Origin: Amycolatopsis tucumanensis
GTDB lineage: Bacteria; Actinomycetota; Actinomycetes; Mycobacteriales; Pseudonocardiaceae
DNA: 64,000 nt
Assembly (NCBI RefSeq): GCF_021654135.1
Contig: NZ_JAKGSD010000029.1
Coordinates: forward strand, 45,581-109,580
Direction of reading: 5' to 3'
Shown here: piece after piece, positions 7,855 through 15,902 of the stretch
How the letters are laid out: each line of letters begins with the position of its first letter
Position numbering within the stretch: position 1 is the first letter of the stretch
Notes under the pieces: model-generated
The model's input: only the letters and a program-made list of their open reading frames with translations
Databases searched by the model: none
Told to the model about the DNA's origin: nothing
Made by a program: the position numbers and the translations under genes

Positions 7855-9438
7855 GTGAACCAGACGGCGGATGTGATCGTGATCGGGTTCGGGGCGGCGG
7901 GCGCCTGCGCGGCGATCGAGGCCGCCGACGCGGGCGCGGACGTGCTCGTGCTGGACCGCTTCGGCGGTGGCGGGGCGACCGCGCTGAGCGGCGGCATCGT
8001 CTACGCGGGCGGGGGCACCGCCCAGCAGCGGGAGGCCGGGGTCGACGACTCGGCCGACGCGATGTACGACTACCTGCGGCTCGAGGTCGGCGAGGCGGTG
8101 TCGGAGGAGACGCTGCGGCGCTTCTGCGACTCCAGCCCGGCGATGATCGAGTGGCTGGAGCGCAACGGCGTGCCGTTCGAGGGCAGCCTGTGCCCGTACA
8201 AGACGTCCTACCCCAACGACGACTACTACCTGTACTACTCGGGCAGCGAGTCCGCCGGCGGGTTCCGCGAGCTGGCCAAACCGGCCGCGCGCGGCCACCG
8301 CACGAAGGGGCCGGGCACGTCGGGCAAGCTGCTGTTCGCCCGGCTGGCGCAGGCGGCGCGTCAGCGTGGCGTGCGGGTCCTGCCCGGCACCCGTGCCGAG
8401 TCGCTGATCGTCGAGAACGGCGTCGTGACCGGCGTCCGGGTCCGCACGCTGCGCGACGCGCCCGCCCGGGTCCGCGCCGCGCACGCCCGCATGGCGCGGT
8501 ACGCCGCGAAGCCCGGGATCTACGTGCCGAGCGTGCGCAAAGCGCTGCAGCACCGGATCGAGCGGCTGGAGCGGCGGTACGCGCGCGATGTGGAACTCAC
8601 CGCTCGGCGCGGGGTCGTGATCGCGGCGGGCGGGTTCATCTTCAACCGCGCGCTGGTGCGTGAGCACGCCCCGGCCTACCGCGGCGGGCTGGCGCTGGGC
8701 ACGATCGCCGACGACGGGTCCGGCATAGGGCTCGGCACCGCGGTGGGCGCGGTGACCGGCGAGATGCACCGGATCTCGGCGTGGCGGTTCGTCACGCCGC
8801 CCAGCGCGATGCTCAAGGGTGTCCTGGTCGACCAGGCCGGGCGGCGGATCATCGACGAGTCCCGCTACGGCGCCGCGATCGGCGAGGTGATGATCGGCAA
8901 GCACGACGGCAAGGGCTGGCTGCTCGCCGACGCCGAGACGATCGCCGAGGCACGCCGCACCGCGCGGCGGGAGAGCCAGTGGTTCCAGTGGCTGCAGGCC
9001 CGCTACCTGCTGCAACGCGGCCGGGTGTCCGCGGCGACCCTGGAGGAGGTGGCGTGCAAGGCCGGGGTCGACCCGGCCGGGCTGGCCGCCACCGTCGAGG
9101 CCTACAACGCGGCCGCGGACGCAGGCGCCGCGGACCCGGCGGGCAAGCCGGCCGAGTACGTGCGGCCGGTGCGGACGGCGCCGTTCTCGCTGATCGACGT
9201 CTCCATCAAGCCCAGCCTGGGTTTCCCGTGCCCGATGCTCACGCTCGGCGGGCTCGTGGTGGACGAGTCGACCGGCCAGGTGCGGGGCGCCGACGGCGCC
9301 GGCATCGCCGGGCTGTACGCGGCGGGCCGGTCCGCGGTGGGAATCTGTTCCAGGTCCTACGTGAGCGGGCTCTCGCTCGCCGACTGCGTGTTTTCCGGTC
9401 GCAGAGCGGGAATTTCCGCAGCTCGACGGGTGGACTGA
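7855..9438 (+). CDS. KstD-family FAD-dependent oxidoreductase, substrate unknown
   Basis: 527 aa. The FAD motif is IVIGFGAAGACAAIEAADAG and the C terminus is a flavoprotein closing motif (AAGRSAVGICSRSYVSG). It belongs to the succinate dehydrogenase/KstD-like flavoproteins. It lacks the PGDLGTKGGL signature that carries the KstD catalytic tyrosine and has PCPMLTLGGLVVDE there instead. Residues about 195-250 form an arginine-rich stretch (VRAAHARMARYAAKPG and following). It is the first gene of a rightward run leading into hsaADCB and has its own KstR-like site. A steroid 4-ene or 5-alpha dehydrogenase role is possible but unproven. Confidence 0.75.
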   Translation: MNQTADVIVIGFGAAGACAAIEAADAGADVLVLDRFGGGGATALSGGIVYAGGGTAQQREAGVDDSADAMYDYLRLEVGEAVSEETLRRFCDSSPAMIEWLERNGVPFEGSLCPYKTSYPNDDYYLYYSGSESAGGFRELAKPAARGHRTKGPGTSGKLLFARLAQAARQRGVRVLPGTRAESLIVENGVVTGVRVRTLRDAPARVRAAHARMARYAAKPGIYVPSVRKALQHRIERLERRYARDVELTARRGVVIAAGGFIFNRALVREHAPAYRGGLALGTIADDGSGIGLGTAVGAVTGEMHRISAWRFVTPPSAMLKGVLVDQAGRRIIDESRYGAAIGEVMIGKHDGKGWLLADAETIAEARRTARRESQWFQWLQARYLLQRGRVSAATLEEVACKAGVDPAGLAATVEAYNAAADAGAADPAGKPAEYVRPVRTAPFSLIDVSIKPSLGFPCPMLTLGGLVVDESTGQVRGADGAGIAGLYAAGRSAVGICSRSYVSGLSLADCVFSGRRAGISAARRVD

Positions 9439-9448
9439 TGACAAAAAC

Positions 9449-9462
9449 GAGAACGTGTTCTA
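9449..9462. promoter_or_regulatory. KstR operator, near match (ahead of hsaA)
   Basis: GAGAACGTGTTCTA matches TnnAACnnGTTnnA except for the first base. It lies 46 bases before the chosen hsaA ATG, just after the stop of the preceding flavoprotein gene, suggesting hsaADCB has its own promoter. Confidence 0.7.
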
Positions 9463-9507
9463 GTCTTTCTGGTGACCGAGAAAAGACATGACGGACGGGG
9501 CGTGCAG

Positions 9508-10686
9508 ATGACCGATCAGGATGGTCGCGGGGTGCTGGCCGGGGTCCGGGAACTGCTTCCCGTCCTGCGGGAGCGGGCCCAGGAGACCGAGGACGCGCGG
9601 CGCATTCCGGACGAGTCGATCAAATCGCTGCAGGAGACCGGGTTCTTCAAGCTGCTGCAGCCGAAGACCTTCGGTGGCTACGAGGCCGACCCGGTGACCT
9701 TCTACACCGCGGTGAAGCTGCTGGCGAGCGCGTGCGGGTCCACCGGCTGGGTCGCCTCGATCCTCGGGGTGCACCCGTGGCACCTCGGGCTGTTCGAGCC
9801 GCAGGCGCAGCAGGACGTGTGGGGCGAGGACGTCGACGTGCGCATCTCGTCGTCCTACGCGCCGATGGGCAAGGCCACCGTCGTCGACGGCGGGTACCGG
9901 CTGACCGGCCGGTGGAGCTTCTCCTCCGGCTGCGACCATGCGACCTGGGTGTTCCTCGGCGCGCCCGCCTTCGACGCCGAGGGCAAGCCGGTCGACTTCT
10001 GCACCTACCTGCTGCCGATCAGCGACTACCGGATCGAGGACGTCTGGGACACCGTCGGCCTGAGCGGCACCGGCAGCAACGACATCATCGTCGAGGACGC
10101 GTTCGTCCCGGCGCACCGCGCGCTGAGCTTCCAGGCCACCTCGAAGTGCCGCACCCCGGGGCAGCAGATCAACCCGGGGCCGTTGTTCAAGCTGCCGTAC
10201 GGATCCGTGCACCCGTCGACGATCACCGCGCCGATCATCGGCATGGCGCAGGGCGCGTACGAGGCGCACGTGGAGCACCAGCGCAACCGGGTGCGCGCCG
10301 CCTACATGGGCGAGCAGTCCAAAGAGGACCCGTTCGCCAAGGTGCGGGTCGCCGAGGCGGCCAGCGAGATCGACGCCGCGTGGCTGCAGCTGACCCGCAA
10401 CATCGACGAGCTGTACCAGCTGGCGTGCCGCGGCGAGAAGCTGCCGTTCGCCACGCGGCTGCGGGTGCGGCGCGACCAGGTGCGCGGCACCGAACGCGCG
10501 ATCGCCGCCGTCGACCGGCTCTTCGAGAACTCCGGCGGCCGGGCGCTCAAGCGGGGCACGCCGATCCAGCGGTTCTGGCGCGACGCGCACGCCGGCCGCG
10601 TGCACGCGGCGAACGACCCGGAACGCGCCTACATCATGTACGGCAACGGCGAATTCGGCGTGCCCGTCGAGAATGCGATGGTGTGA
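9508..10686 (+). CDS. hsaA: 3-HSA hydroxylase, oxygenase component HsaA
   Basis: 392 aa from the ATG at 9508 (MTDQDGRG); a GTG 36 bases upstream would add 12 residues, but the ATG version aligns with HsaA (Rv3570c, 394 aa). It has an acyl-CoA-dehydrogenase-like fold. Long blocks match M. tuberculosis HsaA, for example CGSTGWV, RISSSYAPMG, SSGCDHA, GLSGTGSN and the C-terminal RFWRDAHAGRVHAANDPERA. It is the FMNH2-dependent enzyme that hydroxylates the phenolic ring of 3-HSA to the catechol 3,4-DHSA, using flavin reduced by HsaB, three genes downstream. Confidence 0.95.
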   Translation: MTDQDGRGVLAGVRELLPVLRERAQETEDARRIPDESIKSLQETGFFKLLQPKTFGGYEADPVTFYTAVKLLASACGSTGWVASILGVHPWHLGLFEPQAQQDVWGEDVDVRISSSYAPMGKATVVDGGYRLTGRWSFSSGCDHATWVFLGAPAFDAEGKPVDFCTYLLPISDYRIEDVWDTVGLSGTGSNDIIVEDAFVPAHRALSFQATSKCRTPGQQINPGPLFKLPYGSVHPSTITAPIIGMAQGAYEAHVEHQRNRVRAAYMGEQSKEDPFAKVRVAEAASEIDAAWLQLTRNIDELYQLACRGEKLPFATRLRVRRDQVRGTERAIAAVDRLFENSGGRALKRGTPIQRFWRDAHAGRVHAANDPERAYIMYGNGEFGVPVENAMV

Positions 10687-10687
10687 C

Positions 10688-11533
10688 GTGACCGAGGGCA
10701 AGTACGCCGAGGTCGGCGGGGGCTTGCGGCTGCACTACCACGAAGCCGGCGCCGAGCACGCGGAAACCGTGGTGATGCTGCACGGCGGCGGGCCGGGCGC
10801 CTCGGCGTGGAGCAACTTCTCCCGCAACATCGAGGTGTTCGCCAAGTCCTACCGGGTCCTCGCGGTCGACCAGCCCGGGTTCGGCAAGTCGGACAAACCG
10901 ACCGAGCACCCGCAGTACTTCACCCACAGCTCGACCGCGGTCGTCGGCCTGCTCGACGCGCTGGGGGTCGGCAAGGCGCACCTGGTCGGCAACTCGCTCG
11001 GCGGCGGCACCGCGGTCCGGCTCGCGCTGGACCACCCGGACCGCGCCGGGCGGCTCGTGCTGATGGGGCCGGGCGGGCTGAGCACCAACCTGTTCGCGCC
11101 GGACCCCACCGAGGGGGTCAAGGCGCTCGGCCGGTTCGCCGCGCCGCCGGGGCCCAGCAAGGAGAAGCTCGCGGCGTTCCTGCGGCTCATGGTGTTCGAC
11201 CCGGCGCTGATCACCGACGAGCTGGTCGAGGAACGCTACGCCAACGCGAGCACGCCCGAGTCGCTCGCGGCGATGCGCGCGATGGGCGCGTCCTTCGCCG
11301 GGGCCGACTACGAGCAGGGCATGCTCTGGCGCGACGCCTACAAGCTGCGGCAACGCGTGTTGCTGATCTGGGGCCGCGAGGACCGCGTCAACCCGCTCGA
11401 CGGCGCGCTGCTCGCGCTCAAGACGATCCCGCGCGCGCAGCTGCACGTGTTCGGCCGGTGTGGACACTGGGCCCAGGTCGAGAAGTTCGACGAGTTCAAC
11501 CGCCTGGCCCTCGACTTCCTGCGAGGTGAATGA
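10688..11533 (+). CDS. hsaD: 4,9-DSHA hydrolase HsaD (meta-cleavage product hydrolase)
   Basis: 281 aa with the GTG start one base after the hsaA stop (VTEGKYAEVG). It is an alpha/beta hydrolase: oxyanion-hole region MLHGGGPGASAWSNF, nucleophile Ser103 in GNSLGGG, Asp in IWGREDRVNP, His in CGHWAQVEKF. These elements and the length match HsaD (Rv3569c). It cleaves the meta-cleavage product 4,9-DSHA into DOHNAA and HHD. Gene order hsaA-D-C-B is exactly that of M. tuberculosis, with 1-base spacing or overlaps throughout, so one transcript is expected. Confidence 0.94.
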   Translation: MTEGKYAEVGGGLRLHYHEAGAEHAETVVMLHGGGPGASAWSNFSRNIEVFAKSYRVLAVDQPGFGKSDKPTEHPQYFTHSSTAVVGLLDALGVGKAHLVGNSLGGGTAVRLALDHPDRAGRLVLMGPGGLSTNLFAPDPTEGVKALGRFAAPPGPSKEKLAAFLRLMVFDPALITDELVEERYANASTPESLAAMRAMGASFAGADYEQGMLWRDAYKLRQRVLLIWGREDRVNPLDGALLALKTIPRAQLHVFGRCGHWAQVEKFDEFNRLALDFLRGE

Positions 11534-11534
11534 G

Positions 11535-12437
11535 ATGGGCATCCGCTCACTGGCGTACCTGCGCATCGAGGCGACCGACATGGCCGCCTGGCGCGAGTAC
11601 GGGCTCAAGGTGCTCGGCATGGTCGAGGGCAAGGGCTCCCACCCGGACGCGCTCTACCTGCGGATGGACGACTTCCCGGCGCGGCTGGTGATCGTGCCGG
11701 GGGAGAGCGATCGGCTCGCGGTGGCCGGCTGGGAGGCCGCCAACGCCGCCGAGCTGGACGAGGTGCGGGCGCGGCTGGACGCAGGCGGCGTGCCCTACAA
11801 GGAAGGCAGCGCCGAGGTGCTGGCCGAGCGGCGCGTCACCGAGCTGATCAGCTTCGACGACCCGTCCGGCAACACCCTGGAGGTGTTCCACGGCGTCGCG
11901 CTGGAGCACCGGCGCGTGGTGAGCCCGTACGGGCACCGGTTCGTCACCGGCGAGCAGGGCCTCGGGCACGTGGTGCTGTCCACCCACGACGACGACGCGG
12001 CGCTGCGGTTCTACCGCGACGTGCTCGGCTTCCGGCTGCGCGACTCGATGCGCCTGCCGCCGCAGATGGTCGGCCGCCCGGCCGACGGGCCGCCGGCGTG
12101 GCTGCGGTTCTTCGGCTGCAACCCGCGCCACCACAGCCTGGCGTTCCTGCCGATGCCCACGCCGAGCGGGATCGTGCACCTGATGGTCGAGGTGGAGAAC
12201 ACCGACGACGTCGGGCTGGCGCTGGACCGCGCGAAGCGGCGCAACGTGCCGATGTCGGCCACACTGGGGCGGCACGTGAACGACCTGATGCTGTCGTTCT
12301 ACATGAAGACGCCGGGCGGGTTCGACGTCGAGTTCGGGTGCGAGGGCCGCCAGGTCGACGACGAGTCGTGGATCGCGCGCGAGAGCACGGCGGTGAGCCT
12401 GTGGGGCCACGACTTCAGCGTCGGGATGCGGAAGTGA
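11535..12437 (+). CDS. hsaC: 3,4-DHSA extradiol dioxygenase HsaC
   Basis: 300 aa, the same length as M. tuberculosis HsaC (Rv3568c). The iron ligands fall at the same positions: His145 (GLGHVVLST), His215 (SGIVHLMVEV) and Glu266 (GGFDVEFG). It has the two-module vicinal-oxygen-chelate fold of type I extradiol dioxygenases. It opens the catechol ring of 3,4-DHSA between C4 and C5. The start is one base after hsaD; the stop overlaps the hsaB GTG (GTGA). Confidence 0.95.
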   Translation: MGIRSLAYLRIEATDMAAWREYGLKVLGMVEGKGSHPDALYLRMDDFPARLVIVPGESDRLAVAGWEAANAAELDEVRARLDAGGVPYKEGSAEVLAERRVTELISFDDPSGNTLEVFHGVALEHRRVVSPYGHRFVTGEQGLGHVVLSTHDDDAALRFYRDVLGFRLRDSMRLPPQMVGRPADGPPAWLRFFGCNPRHHSLAFLPMPTPSGIVHLMVEVENTDDVGLALDRAKRRNVPMSATLGRHVNDLMLSFYMKTPGGFDVEFGCEGRQVDDESWIARESTAVSLWGHDFSVGMRK

Positions 12438-12964
12438 TCTCGTCCGCGATCGAGCCGGCGCGCTTCCGCCAGGTGCTCGGGCACTTCGCCACCGGGGTCA
12501 CCGTGGTGACCACGATGGACGACGGCGAGCCAGCCGGGTTCGCGTGCCAGTCGTTCGCGGCGCTGTCGCTGGACCCGCCGCTGGTGCTGTTCTGCCCCGC
12601 CCGCAAATCGCGGACGTGGCCGGCGATCGAGCGCAGCGGGCGGTTCGCGGTCAACGTCCTGGCGGAGGGGCAGCACCGGGTCAGCGCGGTGTTCGGGGCG
12701 CGCGGCGCGGACAAGTTCGCCGCCGTCGAGTGGGAGCCGGCGCCGTCCGGCTGCCCGGTGCTGGAGGACGCGCTGACTTGGGTGGACTGCGCGGTGGAGA
12801 CCGTGTTCGAGGCGGGCGACCACTTCGTCGTGGTCGGGCGCGTGACGGCGCTGGGGGAGGCGTCGAACGGGCGGCCGCTGCTGTTCTACCGCGGCCAGTA
12901 CACCGGCGCGGCGCCGGTCAAGGCGGACGTGCTCAGCTGGGCCGGCCCGGACGACTGGCTGTGA
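12434..12964 (+). CDS. hsaB: Flavin reductase HsaB, partner of HsaA
   Basis: 176 aa from the GTG that overlaps the hsaC stop; M. tuberculosis HsaB has 187 aa. It is a flavin-reductase-like split-barrel protein. The N terminus LGHFATGVTVVTT and the block GFACQSFAALSLDPPLVLFC are characteristic of this family of short-chain flavin reductases. It supplies reduced flavin to HsaA. The final 32 bases overlap the end of the convergent MFS transporter gene. Confidence 0.92.
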   Translation: MISSAIEPARFRQVLGHFATGVTVVTTMDDGEPAGFACQSFAALSLDPPLVLFCPARKSRTWPAIERSGRFAVNVLAEGQHRVSAVFGARGADKFAAVEWEPAPSGCPVLEDALTWVDCAVETVFEAGDHFVVVGRVTALGEASNGRPLLFYRGQYTGAAPVKADVLSWAGPDDWL

Positions 12965-14306
12965 CCGCCTCGCCGGCGATCTCGTCGACCGACCGGCCGG
13001 TGGTGCGCGGGCCGAACACCGCGGTGATCAGGATGAGCAGCACCATCGCCAGCGCGACCACCACGAACACCGCGGTCGCGCCCTTGGCTTCCAGCAGCGG
13101 CAGCAGCAGGTACGGCATCGCGGCGGTCGCCAGGCGGGACAGCGAGTAGGCCGAGCCGGCGGCGGACGCGCGCAGGCTCGTCGGGAAGATCTCCGCCTGG
13201 TAGGCGTGGTAGGCGTTGGAGAACACGTTGCTGACCGCGGTGTAGCAGAAGCCGAGGATCGCGATGGCTGCGCTGCCGGTGGAATAGCCGAAGGCGAGCC
13301 CGAAGACCGCCATGCCCGCCGCGGCCGCGACGATGAGCCACTTGCGCTGGAAGCGGTCCATCAGTGGGATCGACAGCGCGGAGCCGATCGGGTAGCCCAG
13401 GAACGACAGCGCGCTGAACGTCAGCGAGTGGGCGACGTCGAACCCCTTGGCGGTCAGGATGATCGGCACCAGCGAGCCGAAGCCGTAGTAGCCGAAGACC
13501 TGCAGGACCTGGAACGCGGACAGCATCGCGGTCCGCGTGCGCCACGGCTTGCGGAACAGCGCGCGGAACCGTTGCGGCTGGGCTTCTTCGTGGCTCGCCG
13601 GTGGCACGTCGAGCGTGGTGCGCGCGGATTTTTCCAGGCGCTGCACGACTTCCTCGGCCTCGGCGTACCGTCCCTGCGCGATCAACCACCGGGGCGATTC
13701 GGGCAGACCGGTGCGAAGCACCCACACGATCGCCGCGCCGAGCGCGCCGATCACGAAGAGCCAGCGCCAGCCGTCGACGCCGAACGGCGCCTCGCCGACC
13801 AGGCCGCGCGCGAGGAACCCGGCGGCGGGCACGCCGCAGAAGCCGATGGTGTAGGCCCAGGCGGTGGCCTTGCCGCGGGCGTGCGCCGGCAGCAGGTCGG
13901 CGAGGTAGGCGTCGGCGAGGGGCAGTTCCGCGCCGATGCCGATGCCCGCGACGAACCGGCAGACCACCAGCATCCACACGTCCGTGGAGAACGCGCCGAG
14001 CAGCGTGAACAGCGAGTAGACGCTGAGGGTGAGCAGGAAGGCGCGCCGCCTGCCGATGCGGTCGGCGAGCCTGCCGAGCGTCACGGCGCCGACGAAGGCG
14101 CCGAGGAAGGCCGACGCCAGCAGCGGCTTGGTTTCCGCGCCGGACACGCCGAACTCCTTGGACAGCACGGTGCTCACGGTGCTGGCGAGGAAGAGGTCGT
14201 AGAGGTCGAAGAAGGTCGCCACCCCGACGACGGCGATGAGCAGGCGGTGGAAGCGCGTGACGGGCAACCGGTCGAGCCGGACGGTCATCGACGACGGGGC
14301 GGTCAT
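12933..14306 (-). CDS. MFS transporter, metabolite:proton symporter type
   Basis: 457 aa from the ATG at 14306 (MTAPSSMTVRLDRLPVTRFH), with 12 predicted membrane segments. The family motif GRLADRIGRRRAF lies between TM2 and TM3, and PESPRWL follows TM6, as in the sugar/aromatic-acid symporter branch. The central loop is hydrophilic. Its 3' end overlaps hsaB by 32 bases in convergent orientation. Placement beside hsaB suggests transport of a steroid-derived or aromatic acid, but no KstR-like site is seen ahead of it and the substrate is unknown. Confidence 0.85.
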   Translation of the reverse strand: MTAPSSMTVRLDRLPVTRFHRLLIAVVGVATFFDLYDLFLASTVSTVLSKEFGVSGAETKPLLASAFLGAFVGAVTLGRLADRIGRRRAFLLTLSVYSLFTLLGAFSTDVWMLVVCRFVAGIGIGAELPLADAYLADLLPAHARGKATAWAYTIGFCGVPAAGFLARGLVGEAPFGVDGWRWLFVIGALGAAIVWVLRTGLPESPRWLIAQGRYAEAEEVVQRLEKSARTTLDVPPASHEEAQPQRFRALFRKPWRTRTAMLSAFQVLQVFGYYGFGSLVPIILTAKGFDVAHSLTFSALSFLGYPIGSALSIPLMDRFQRKWLIVAAAAGMAVFGLAFGYSTGSAAIAILGFCYTAVSNVFSNAYHAYQAEIFPTSLRASAAGSAYSLSRLATAAMPYLLLPLLEAKGATAVFVVVALAMVLLILITAVFGPRTTGRSVDEIAGEAVTASRPGRPS

Positions 14307-14702
14307 GGTCGGAAAGTTATCCCCCGTGTGCCGATGTTGACAATGGTTGCCGGATTCGTCCGGAGTGCCGGGATGACCGCGTGGCGGAGTACCTTCTCGC
14401 ACCGTCTCCGTGTGGCCGGTGGTCCACACTGGCGAAATCACCACGCGCTTCGGCGTACCTGGCTACCGCGATGCGCTGTGCGGTTTCATCGGCCATCGGA
14501 TGACCGGCACCGTCGAATCCCGGGAATCGGGTCTGGTGGTGCGTTTCGCCCCAGGCGCGCTCGCGATCGGCCCGGCGCCGGCCGACCTGACCGGTCCCGA
14601 GATCGCGATGCGGCAGGCGCGCGGGGATGGACGGTGTATCGCCCGGGCGAGGCCGTGTTCGCGTGGCTGGGGCAGACCCCGCGTTCCGGTTACGCTTCCG
14701 GA
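14307..14702. other. 396-base gap with a possible frameshifted small gene
   Basis: The right part (about 14470-14695, plus strand) encodes protein-like sequence in two frames. HRMTGTVESRESGLVVRFAP and following is in one frame, with an ATG at 14500. From about 14628 WTVYRPGEAVFAWLGQTP is in another. A one- or two-base indel near 14625-14632 would join them into an approximately 60-70-aa protein. No family is assigned with confidence. The left part holds the MFS promoter region; no operator was recognised. Confidence 0.35.
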
Positions 14703-15902
14703 ATGGATCTCAGGCAAGACGCGCACGCGATGTCCGACGACCTCGTGGCACTGCGGCGCGCGCTCCACCAGGTGCCCGAACTCGGCCTCGACCTGCCCCG
14801 CACCCAGGAGACGGTTCTCCAGGCCCTCGACGGGCTGCCCCTGGAGATCAGCACCGGCACCGGGCTCTCGTCGGTCACCGCCGTGCTGCGCGGGCAGGGC
14901 GGCGACGGCGATGTCGTGCTGCTGCGCGGCGACATGGACGCGCTGCCGGTCACCGAGAACACCGGCGCCGCCTTCAGTTCGCGGCACGAGGGGCGTATGC
15001 ACGCGTGCGGGCACGACCTGCACACCGCCGGCCTCGTCGGCGCCGCGCGGCTGCTGTCGGCCCACCGGGACCGCCTGGCCGGGGACGTGGTGTTCATGTT
15101 CCAGCCCGGCGAGGAGGGCCACGACGGCGCCGGGCACATGATCGCCGAGGGCGTCCTGGACGCCGCGGGCCGCCCGGTCGCCGAGGCCTACGGGCTGCAC
15201 GTGGTGTCGGCGATGATCCCGCGCGGCCGGTTCGTGTCCCGCCCCGGCCCGATCATGGCCGCCGCCGACGGGTTGTTCGTCCGCGTCCTCGGCGCAGGCG
15301 GGCACGGGTCCCGGCCGCACGTGGCGCTCGACCCGGTGCCTGCCGCGTGCGAGATGGTGACGGCGCTGCAGACGATGGTCACCCGCCGGTTCAGCGTGTT
15401 CGACCCGGTCGTGGTCACCGTCGGCACCTTCCACGCGGGCACCCAGCGCAACATCATCCCGCCGGAAGCCCGCTTCGAGGCCACCATCCGCAGCTTCTCG
15501 AAGGAGGCGCGGGAGCGGGTCGCGGAGCTGGCCGTCCCGCTGTGCCGGGACATCGCGGCCGCCCACGGCCTGGAAGCCGAGGTCACCTACTCGCCCGAGT
15601 ACCCGGTCACCGTCAACGACCCGGCAGGCCACGAGTTCGTCGCCGAGACGGTGCGCGAGGTGTTCGGTGAGGAGCGGTTCACGGAGGCGCCGGATCCGGT
15701 CACCGGCTCGGAGGACTTCTCCCGCGTGCTCGACCGGGTCCCCGGCGCGTTCGTGTTCCTCGGGGCGACCTTCGCCGACGACCCGGACTCCGCGCCGTAC
15801 AACCATTCCCCGGAGGCATCGTTCGACGACAGCGTGGTCGCCGACGGCGCGGCGCTGCTCGCGTCGCTGGCCGCGCGGCGGTTGAGCGGAGCGCACGCAT
15901 GA
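14703..15902 (+). CDS. M20-family amidohydrolase (hippurate hydrolase/IAA-amino acid hydrolase type)
   Basis: 399 aa. Metal-binding and catalytic elements are present: LLRGDMDALPV, HACGHDLHTAG, and FQPGEEGHDGA with the catalytic Glu pair, later GSEDFSRVL and a C-terminal YNHSPEASFDD. The dimerisation domain lies between (AGGHGSRPH). Such enzymes hydrolyse N-acyl or aminoacyl amides in the cytoplasm. The stop overlaps the start of the next amidohydrolase gene (ATGA at 15899-15902), so the two hydrolases form an operon and may act on related substrates. Confidence 0.85.
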   Translation: MDLRQDAHAMSDDLVALRRALHQVPELGLDLPRTQETVLQALDGLPLEISTGTGLSSVTAVLRGQGGDGDVVLLRGDMDALPVTENTGAAFSSRHEGRMHACGHDLHTAGLVGAARLLSAHRDRLAGDVVFMFQPGEEGHDGAGHMIAEGVLDAAGRPVAEAYGLHVVSAMIPRGRFVSRPGPIMAAADGLFVRVLGAGGHGSRPHVALDPVPAACEMVTALQTMVTRRFSVFDPVVVTVGTFHAGTQRNIIPPEARFEATIRSFSKEARERVAELAVPLCRDIAAAHGLEAEVTYSPEYPVTVNDPAGHEFVAETVREVFGEERFTEAPDPVTGSEDFSRVLDRVPGAFVFLGATFADDPDSAPYNHSPEASFDDSVVADGAALLASLAARRLSGAHA

